Shown here piece after piece: positions 57,910 through 64,000 of a stretch of 64,000 bases of DNA (position 1 is the first letter of the stretch; each line of letters starts with the position of its first letter). Origin of the DNA: Bacillota bacterium (GTDB lineage: Bacteria; Bacillota; Clostridia; DSM-8532); the NCBI GenBank assembly GCA_023443745.1, contig JAEZTB010000042.1, positions 558,001 through 622,000 on the forward strand, read 5' to 3'. The notes beneath the pieces were generated by a model. That model was not told the origin of the DNA. It worked only from the letters and a program-made list of their open reading frames with translations, and did not search any database. The position numbers were made by a program, and so were the translations under genes.

Positions 57910-58647
57910 ATGTCCGTCCAAGTTAATCATAAAAAAAAGGTATTCAACCTACCCGGCAGAATACTATCCCTATTCCTGGCAGTGATACTGTCGGTACTTT
58001 TAATGCAGCCCCACGTATTGGCTGAAGAGTTCGGTTACAGTAGTAATACAAGCGGTTATATCAAACTGGTGCGTTCCTTCATTAACCAGAAAGGGAACTT
58101 TTGCATGGAAGTTGAAGCTTCGGGTCTGGAGAACGGATCCATCGACGGCTGTCTGATCGATGAGTCGGGAGTCGTTATCGACAGGTGGTCCACCCTAGAT
58201 CACACCAATTATACTTATCCGGTGAAATATACATTCTCAAGGGACTATTCCACCACACCCACCGGCCAATATATAATGATGCTTACCCATTCAACCGCTT
58301 TTAGCACGCAGAGCTGGTCCTTCGGCATCAAGCATACACAAAAAGCGGTAATGACGCTTAAGGAAGCTTTCAAGATAAAGCAGGATGACGGAAGCTACGT
58401 ACACAAGCTGGTCTTCAATCTGAACGGGGCTCAAGGTAAAGCAATTTACTGCGAGATCTATTCCAAGGATGGCAAGCTGCTTAAGCAATACAGCCTTGAT
58501 GAGTTCCAATACGGATCAGGAAAATGGACGGTTAAGTGGGATTATTACCCCACTAAAGGTTTGAAAGTAAAGAGCGGTGATTACATCATCAAGTACTGGA
58601 TCAAGGATGGAACGCCAAAACAGACAACCATCGCTGTCCAGATATAG
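57910..58647 (+). CDS. Secreted protein of unknown function
   Basis: 245 residues, ATG with GGAGG upstream. Signal peptide: basic N-terminus (HKKKVFNLPGR), hydrophobic core ILSLFLAVILSVLLM, cleavage likely after VLA near residue 38. The mature part is beta-rich with two Ig-like or Big-type stretches (NFCMEVEASGLENGSIDGCLID; KLVFNLNGAQGKAIYCEIYSKDG; a C-terminal YIIKYWIKDG). No anchor, no catalytic motif. The stop is 12 bases from the start of the next gene, so the two are co-transcribed. Probably a surface or matrix component; I do not recognise it. Confidence 0.8.
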   Translation: MSVQVNHKKKVFNLPGRILSLFLAVILSVLLMQPHVLAEEFGYSSNTSGYIKLVRSFINQKGNFCMEVEASGLENGSIDGCLIDESGVVIDRWSTLDHTNYTYPVKYTFSRDYSTTPTGQYIMMLTHSTAFSTQSWSFGIKHTQKAVMTLKEAFKIKQDDGSYVHKLVFNLNGAQGKAIYCEIYSKDGKLLKQYSLDEFQYGSGKWTVKWDYYPTKGLKVKSGDYIIKYWIKDGTPKQTTIAVQI

Positions 58648-58659
58648 GGGGTGAAGACA

Positions 58660-60117
58660 ATGCCTGATAAGAAAAGGTTCATCAGTGGTTTCTTAATCAT
58701 GTTGATTGTAGGAATAGCCTTCCAGTCGCCTATATTGTCCATCATCACTGGAAAACATGCTTTTCATCCAGGGCCTTTGATGGCCCATGGAGCAACATCG
58801 GAGGACGGGACACAGATACACGGCACATATATAAAGGTCGGCACAGATCAAGACAACAGTGGTAAGCTTCAGCTGCTGCCCGTCAATGATAGCGTCATAC
58901 TGTTTGAATTCGATGTGGTGAAAGGAAGCAAGACTGACAACAACATCACGGATTTTCGATTTCCAGGTACCCTTTTTGTTGATGAGGACGGAATGGGTCA
59001 ATGGGAGGGTGATACATCCGATGGCCCTGTATCCCTCACTTTTCATTGGACTGGAAAATCCATTGAAGTCATGCAACGCGGAAGCCTTCCCGCATCCGTA
59101 GCCGGTCGGTATACATGGCAGAGGGATACTATGGAAATGACAATAGAAGCCGCCGGAGCACTGCTGGAAAACCTTCCGACGGCTGCCACCGGCCTTAACA
59201 GTAACAACGGAGTATACCGTCTTGAAGAATCTGAGGTATTGGTGGATAACTGGTTCTATCATTTAAAGGCTGTATTCGCGGATACAGGAGCTATTATTGG
59301 GGAATATCTGGTTGCAAAAGATATGAGTGCGGTGTATCGAGTAGACACGGAGGCACCTCTGCTTATATACGGGTCCGCGTCCCCCATGATGGCAGCCACA
59401 TATGAAATAGACTTCGAAGACGGAGATGGAAATGCGACTTTAGCAGTCTGGAATGAATCCGGGGTAGTGAATGAAGGGACGGATATTAGCGAAGCTGAGA
59501 GAGCAACTCTTTCTATCCAGTTTGTGGATGCAGCTCCAGCTGCTTCTTTGTTAGAGGCAGGTAAAACCATGCCAATAAACGTGCGCACTCCCGGTCAGAT
59601 TCCATCAATACTTACTGCTGATTCTGGAAACCCTGCAGTAGCCACTGTTGATTCAGAGGGCAACATTAAAGGCCTATCACCCGGAACCACCTCCATTGCG
59701 GGAGTTATTACCATTGACGGAGTTGAGAAACCCTTCCAGTTTGACATCAATGTCTGGGCCCCCTCTATTGAAGATGTGAATATACGAACAACTATTCCCG
59801 TTGGCACAAAATTTAACATGGAGGTGCGTGCAGTAGGGACGGAGGCTACGCTGAAATGGTATACATCCAATCCCGAAATTGCCGACATTGACTCGGATTC
59901 AGGTGTTCTCACCGGAAGAAAGAATGGCAAGATCAAACTTTTAGCTGTTGCAGGAGATTTAAGTAAAGAATGGGATATCACTATCGGAGAATCAGCCGCT
60001 GTTTCTGGACCTCCGACCCTGATTACTTTGGCTTTAACAGTCATAGGGGCCATTACTATTGGCTTGACTGTCATCACGGCAATAATCCGGCGACGAAAAA
60101 TGAAAAATAAGCAATAA
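58660..60117 (+). CDS. Secreted membrane-anchored protein with BIG2-like Ig domains
   Basis: 485 residues from the ATG at 58660, with GGGGGTG upstream. N-terminal signal or anchor (KRFISGFLIMLIVGIAFQSP). The middle is beta-rich. From about 300 come two BIG2-like (bacterial Ig-like) units: SGNPAVATVDSEGNIKGLSPGTTSIAG and STPEIADIDS-like YTSNPEIADIDSDSGVLTGRKNG. At the C-terminus LITLALTVIGAITIGLTVITAIIRRRKMKNK is a membrane anchor with positive tail, but no LPxTG motif. Probably displayed on the outer face of the membrane. Second gene of a two-gene unit, followed by a terminator. Confidence 0.85.
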   Translation: MPDKKRFISGFLIMLIVGIAFQSPILSIITGKHAFHPGPLMAHGATSEDGTQIHGTYIKVGTDQDNSGKLQLLPVNDSVILFEFDVVKGSKTDNNITDFRFPGTLFVDEDGMGQWEGDTSDGPVSLTFHWTGKSIEVMQRGSLPASVAGRYTWQRDTMEMTIEAAGALLENLPTAATGLNSNNGVYRLEESEVLVDNWFYHLKAVFADTGAIIGEYLVAKDMSAVYRVDTEAPLLIYGSASPMMAATYEIDFEDGDGNATLAVWNESGVVNEGTDISEAERATLSIQFVDAAPAASLLEAGKTMPINVRTPGQIPSILTADSGNPAVATVDSEGNIKGLSPGTTSIAGVITIDGVEKPFQFDINVWAPSIEDVNIRTTIPVGTKFNMEVRAVGTEATLKWYTSNPEIADIDSDSGVLTGRKNGKIKLLAVAGDLSKEWDITIGESAAVSGPPTLITLALTVIGAITIGLTVITAIIRRRKMKNKQ

Positions 60118-60156
60118 GTGAGAATAATAATCCTATAACCTACATCAAGATCTTCC

Positions 60157-60190
60157 AGGACTATCCCGCTATAAGCAGGGTAGTCCCTTT
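60157..60190 (+). terminator. Terminator of the secreted-protein pair
   Basis: GGACTATCCC ... GGGTAGTCC with one bulged base, followed by CTTTTAT, about 40 bases after the stop at 60117. Confidence 0.85.
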
Positions 60191-60264
60191 TATTGGCTTT
60201 AATCTTTGCTTTTTATCATTGAAGGTGTATGATATTGTAAGATTTTCAAATTTATTGACTTTTT

Positions 60265-60292
60265 TTGACTGAGAATATTCAACTTGTATACC
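60265..60292 (+). promoter_or_regulatory. Possible promoter for the MalT-like regulator
   Basis: TTGACT at 60265-60270, 16-base spacer, TATACC at 60287-60292, about 55 bases ahead of the ATG. The -10 box is weak, as expected if the gene needs an activator. Confidence 0.4.
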
Positions 60293-60348
60293 ATCGTGAA
60301 GGTTAAGCTGGAATTATCTTTCATTCCTTAATTTGTGGAGGCTCCATT

Positions 60349-62844
60349 ATGCAAAGAACCCATCACTGCAACACGAAAAGCTTATACTTTCCAACGCGCA
60401 TTACTGACGCCTTAAATAATATCTTTAACTATCCTCTGACCATTGTTGAAGCTCCTATGGGCTACGGGAAAACGACAGCAGTACGCGAGTACCTGAAAAA
60501 AAGTGATGCAGCAGTGCTATGGCAGACCATATATGACAGCAGCCTGCTTAATTTTTGGAACAGCCTATGCCATCAATTGTGTATCTTTTCTGAGTCTGCC
60601 TCACAAAGCCTGGTCCGGCTTGAATTTCCCAATGACAGCGTATCCATGCAGGAGGCAGTACATATCATTGAGAACATAAGTATCCCCAAAAAAACCGTTC
60701 TGGTCATGGATGACTATCATCTGGTCGATAGTACGGTTGTCAATGCCTTTATCCAATTTCTCGTCCGAAATGAAATATCCAATCTGCATATCGTTTTGAC
60801 AACGCGTTTTACCCAAATGGATAATCTTGAAGAGCTCACGCTTAAGGGTTATTTAAACCATTTGAAGAAAGAAGCCTTTGAGCTTGCACCCAATGAAATA
60901 ACGGAATATTTCAAGCTTTGCGGTGTCAGCATCAGAACCTCCGACGCAGACAGGCTTTATGCTATGACCGACGGTTGGATCAGTGCTCTTTATCTGCTCA
61001 TGCTGGATTATATTTCTGAGGGTTCCTATTCACATGTAACTAATATTTATAAGCTTATGGAGAAAGCCGTCTATGCATCATTTGCCCAAGAAATCAAGGA
61101 CTTTCTTGTTACCATGTGCCTTTTTGACAGCTTTACCCTTGATCAGGCAGTTCATATGTGGGGAAAGGACAACGCTGCGGACATCCTTATTGAAATAACC
61201 AGCAAAAATGCATTTATCAAATATGATGCAGAATCCAAAACTTATCATATGCACAGTCTCTTAACGAACTTCCTTAAGGATGTGCTTGAAAGCAAACAAA
61301 TCAAACTTGATCTGTACCATAAGGCTGCCCGGTGGTTTTTAAAGGCTGGCGATTATAGGCTGGCCATGCACTATTTCTATTTATACGGTGATTTTGAAGG
61401 TATCTACCAATCTATTGAAAGGGAGAAGGCTACCGGCATCAATCTTTATTACGGAAAAGAACTGACCATCAAGTATGTCGTTGAATGTCCGGATGAGGTA
61501 AAGAGCAGGCATCATTTTGTTTTGCTCCTGCTGGCTTTTGAGCTGTTTACATTCAATGAAATTGATCTGTTTCAAAAAGCCTGCGAAGAATTCCTGCATC
61601 ATATCCATTCGGATAAAACCCTGGACGAGAATCAACGCAATCGCCTTTTGGGCGAATTTGAACTGATTATGAGCTTTACAGGCTATAATGACATCCGCAA
61701 AATGAAGGAGCATCATCAAAAAGCATATCAGCTTTTAAAAGAACCTTCATCCATTCTATCTGCCAACTCAAATTGGACCTTTGGCTCCCCATCAATCCTT
61801 TATATGTTTTATCGGGAATCCGGTAAGCTTATGGAGAATCTTGAAGACATGATGGAGGCTCTCCCCTGCTACAGCCAGGTATCCAACGGAAATGCATCCG
61901 GCGGAGAATATATTATGAAAGCAGAAAGCCATTTTTATGCAGGTGAATTTGACAACGCTGAAATTGAGGCTCATAAGGCCATGTATGAATCCAAACAAAA
62001 AAGTCAAGTATCAAACATTATCTGTGTTCTTTTCCTTTGGATGCGCTTGGCGTTGATACAAGGCAATTTTTCTAGAATAACCATGCTTCTGAAAACCATG
62101 CGCGATGAAATCACCAAGCAAAAGGAATACTTCCTGATTCATACGGTTGAAATATGCGAGGGCTATCTTCTTTCCTTACTCTGCCAAAGCGGTAAGGTCC
62201 CGGAGTGGCTTTTGACGGGTGATTTCAGTAGTTACCGATTGCTGTTCCCTAATATTCCAATGGTAAACATCGTCTATGGCAGGATACTCCTGATAAAAGG
62301 CGAGTATTTAAAGCTCATCGGAAGCGCGAGAGCCTTTCTCATTATGGCCTCCGTTTTTCCGAATCTCTTGGGGTCAATCTATACCGCTATCTATCTCGCA
62401 GCAGCCAATGATCGGATATTCAGGCAAAAAGACGCTTTGGATGCATTGAAACAGGCTCTGAATATGGCTATCCCGGACAAGATATACATGCCGTTTGTTG
62501 AAAACGGCGATTTTTTAAAGCCTCTGCTGGAGGAATTATACCGCCAAGGCTGCCTGTGCGAAGAAATAGCTCGAATACTTCAATTGTATGCGCCATATCA
62601 AAAAGCTCTCACCCAAATAAAAAAGGAAGAGTTTTCAGAAAAAAAACCGGACTTGTCTGCCAGAGAGATGGAAATCGCCCAACTTGCCGCAGAGGGATTT
62701 TCTAACCGGGAAATAGGAGAAAGACTCTACATTTCTGAAAATACAGTGAAAACACAAATGAAAAGCGTTTTTGAGAAGCTTGGTATAAATTCAAGGGTTC
62801 TTATAAAGCAGTTTTTTCTGGAAAAGACTGCCCCTATGAAGTAA
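60349..62844 (+). CDS. MalT-like ATP-dependent LuxR-family transcriptional regulator
   Basis: 831 residues, ATG with GGAGG upstream. N-terminal STAND-type NTPase: Walker A APMGYGKTT near 36-44 and Walker B VLVMDDYHLVD near 118-128. A long helical middle follows with TPR-like character. The C-terminal LuxR/GerE helix-turn-helix is at about 760-831 (LSAREMEIAQLAAEGFSNREIG, then SENTVKTQMKSVFEKLG). Such regulators bind ATP and a small inducer, oligomerise and activate promoters; MalT with maltotriose is the model. Its target here is not obvious; the secreted-protein pair upstream, or genes bearing the repeated palindrome on both sides, are candidates. Confidence 0.93.
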   Translation: MQRTHHCNTKSLYFPTRITDALNNIFNYPLTIVEAPMGYGKTTAVREYLKKSDAAVLWQTIYDSSLLNFWNSLCHQLCIFSESASQSLVRLEFPNDSVSMQEAVHIIENISIPKKTVLVMDDYHLVDSTVVNAFIQFLVRNEISNLHIVLTTRFTQMDNLEELTLKGYLNHLKKEAFELAPNEITEYFKLCGVSIRTSDADRLYAMTDGWISALYLLMLDYISEGSYSHVTNIYKLMEKAVYASFAQEIKDFLVTMCLFDSFTLDQAVHMWGKDNAADILIEITSKNAFIKYDAESKTYHMHSLLTNFLKDVLESKQIKLDLYHKAARWFLKAGDYRLAMHYFYLYGDFEGIYQSIEREKATGINLYYGKELTIKYVVECPDEVKSRHHFVLLLLAFELFTFNEIDLFQKACEEFLHHIHSDKTLDENQRNRLLGEFELIMSFTGYNDIRKMKEHHQKAYQLLKEPSSILSANSNWTFGSPSILYMFYRESGKLMENLEDMMEALPCYSQVSNGNASGGEYIMKAESHFYAGEFDNAEIEAHKAMYESKQKSQVSNIICVLFLWMRLALIQGNFSRITMLLKTMRDEITKQKEYFLIHTVEICEGYLLSLLCQSGKVPEWLLTGDFSSYRLLFPNIPMVNIVYGRILLIKGEYLKLIGSARAFLIMASVFPNLLGSIYTAIYLAAANDRIFRQKDALDALKQALNMAIPDKIYMPFVENGDFLKPLLEELYRQGCLCEEIARILQLYAPYQKALTQIKKEEFSEKKPDLSAREMEIAQLAAEGFSNREIGERLYISENTVKTQMKSVFEKLGINSRVLIKQFFLEKTAPMK

Positions 62845-62856
62845 GGCCCTCCCATC

Positions 62857-62877
62857 AAAATCACCCATCGGGTGATT
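62857..62877. repeat. Palindromic hairpin, copy 2 of the repeated element
   Basis: AAAATCACCC-ATC-GGGTGATT, 13 bases after the MalT-like gene's stop. Same arms as the copy at 57802-57824. Here it could serve as a weak terminator or as an operator for the DUF2442 gene at 62941. Confidence 0.7.
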
Positions 62878-62940
62878 GGAAGCAAAAAGCATCTGCCATA
62901 CAATTTAAGCATGGAAGATTCTTTGCGCCGGAGGTGGAGA

Positions 62941-63171
62941 ATGAGCCGAATAGAAGCTGTCATACCTCTTGAAAATTACCGTTTAAATGTTTTATTTGAA
63001 AATGGGTGCAGTATGATACTGAATCTCAAGCCCCGGCTTCATACCATCAGGTTCAACATACTCTCGGATGAGGACTTCTTCAGAAGGGCAGCCACAGACG
63101 GTATACGCATTTTTTGGGAAAACAAACTGGAAATCTCAATAAATGAGGTTTTCCAACTGGCTCAGAAATAG
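62941..63171 (+). CDS. DUF2442 protein
   Basis: 76 residues from the ATG at 62941 with GGAGG six bases upstream; a longer frame from 62872 would start inside the palindrome. It has the usual DUF2442 outline: I-E-A-V-I-P-L-E-N-Y-R-L-N-V-L-F-E-N-G at the start, LSDEDFFRRAATDGIRIFW in the middle and a short helical end. Soluble. DUF2442 proteins are small and of unknown role, sometimes next to toxin-antitoxin genes; none is here. It ends 17 bases from the convergent gene. Confidence 0.82.
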   Translation: MSRIEAVIPLENYRLNVLFENGCSMILNLKPRLHTIRFNILSDEDFFRRAATDGIRIFWENKLEISINEVFQLAQK

Positions 63172-63188
63172 TTCCTACTATTCACCAC

Positions 63189-64000
63189 TCACTTACCTGG
63201 CATTTCACCGATTTTCTCGTAATCTCCCGAAACTCCATCCAAAAAATAGATATTGGTACCATTGGCACTCACCGCATAATAGCCAATGGTCAAAGACTTT
63301 TCTGCTGTTTCTTCAGAAAACCGGACGAGATAGCATACATCATTGTCGAAGGCTTCAAGAGAAACCATACCCTCAACACTTGTTGCAAATTCTCTGCCGC
63401 CTGCATCATTAATATCCTTCATAGCGATAAAGTACACAACCGCCTGCACCTCATCAGCCGTATAATAGTATTCGGTCCCTATTTCCATACCAGGCAGTTC
63501 TGACCGGGGATCGGCATCGCCTTCATTCACTGAGGGCAATGCAAAAAGCCCATCATCCACAAAATCAAGTTCTTCAAAGCTTACCAATGCGGTGGTTGTC
63601 CGCATATTAACATCATATTCGCTCTGGAGTTCTACAAAATAATCGGGAGAATACCACAGGGTAACAGTACCATCTTCACCACATTTCTTGCTGACACAAA
63701 TAACCGTTATACCATAGAGCTCCTCATATTGCGCAGAGATCAGCTCCTCACCGCTTAAGACAAGCATGTCATACAAAGTCCCCTCATCCATATACAAGGA
63801 AGGATCAAAAGGCCTCATGCCCACCACTTCACCTGACGCATCAATGTCATAGCAAGTACCGTCATCAGGCAGGATGATGGTGACTTCCGTAGCCTCCATC
63901 ATCGTGGTTTCAGTTCGCATACGACCATCCCTGGCAAGAGTTGTAACAACCTCAACAGGCACCTCTAAATCTGACATTTCGCTGGTAATAGAGGTTGTAA
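63189..64000 (-). CDS. Extracytoplasmic-type protein of unknown function, 5' end outside window
   Basis: The minus-strand frame stays open from the stop at 63189 to the window edge (at least 270 codons), and the codons before the internal ATG at 63977 are still in frame (Thr-Thr-Ser-Ile-Thr-Ser-Glu), so the real start is probably further right. The protein is acidic and beta-rich with repeated strand patterns (ATEVTIILPDDGTCYDIDASGEVVG; TVTLWYSPDYFVELQ) and few Lys. It resembles the mature part of a clostridial lipoprotein of the outer-surface kind, with signal peptide beyond the edge. I do not recognise the family. Confidence 0.7.
   Translation of the reverse strand, partial: TTSITSEMSDLEVPVEVVTTLARDGRMRTETTMMEATEVTIILPDDGTCYDIDASGEVVGMRPFDPSLYMDEGTLYDMLVLSGEELISAQYEELYGITVICVSKKCGEDGTVTLWYSPDYFVELQSEYDVNMRTTTALVSFEELDFVDDGLFALPSVNEGDADPRSELPGMEIGTEYYYTADEVQAVVYFIAMKDINDAGGREFATSVEGMVSLEAFDNDVCYLVRFSEETAEKSLTIGYYAVSANGTNIYFLDGVSGDYEKIGEMPGK

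Noticed and set aside
1..64000. CRISPR arrays, tRNA or rRNA genes, transposases, phage genes, cobalamin or glycine riboswitches.
   Set aside because: I looked for direct-repeat arrays, cloverleaf-like segments, integrase or transposase motifs and known riboswitch cores and saw none.

Overview
The window reads as a chromosome segment of an anaerobic, moderately low-GC Firmicute, most likely a saccharolytic member of the Clostridia. Evidence: strong AGGAGG-type ribosome sites, frequent TTG/GTG starts, Lpl/Ytc-type ABC sugar importers without a local ATPase, membrane-anchored AraC sensors, a FIMAH domain, and oxygen-sensitive chemistry (a corrinoid-activator-type ASKHA protein, an Fe-S/flavin oxidoreductase, nickel chaperones). 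I saw no rRNA, tRNA, CRISPR array, transposase or phage gene.

Left part (1-20.8 kb). A sugar importer (lipoprotein cut by the window edge, two permeases) lies divergent from a membrane AraC regulator. A four-gene set follows: hypB, a large Fe-S/GltD-like flavoprotein, hypA and a DUF5692-type membrane protein, divergent from a FadR-type GntR regulator. No hydrogenase is present. Next come an AIM24-like protein, a sirtuin, a shortened DUF421 protein, an AraC/GH4 alpha-galactosidase divergent pair, and a PocR-AraC / ASKHA ferredoxin / DUF1638 group of the type found near corrinoid methyltransferases.

Central part (20.8-47.2 kb, all on the minus strand). This is a large catabolic locus: a tandem nitrilase, two M55 D-aminopeptidase-like proteins, a second ABC sugar importer, a GH20-like enzyme, two heparinase-fold proteins, a LarA-type nickel-pincer racemase homologue, four SIS proteins of the UPF0309 type, a URO-D family protein, a DegT aminotransferase and two NodB-fold proteins. 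None of the enzymes has a signal peptide, so they probably act inside the cell on imported oligosaccharide. A promoter upstream of the nitrilase could drive about 18 kb, with hairpins separating binding protein, permeases and enzymes. A second promoter serves the DegT-deacetylase-SIS-SIS unit. An MFS transporter and a split EamA exporter pair lie upstream.

Right part (47.3-64 kb). A 1598-residue secreted FG-GAP/discoidin/FIMAH protein precedes a nagB-nagA-gdhA-GntR amino-sugar operon, whose released ammonia could be captured by glutamate dehydrogenase. Then come a small YkuD transpeptidase, a lipoprotein, two secreted proteins (one with BIG2-like domains), a MalT-like LuxR regulator, a DUF2442 protein and a partial secreted protein.

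The two best candidates for undescribed biology are the orphan HypAB-flavoprotein-DUF5692 set and the central locus. The latter combines polysaccharide cleavage with D-aminopeptidases, an amidase, a 2-hydroxyacid racemase homologue and four SIS paralogues, which suggests a glycan carrying amide and 2-hydroxyacid substituents.
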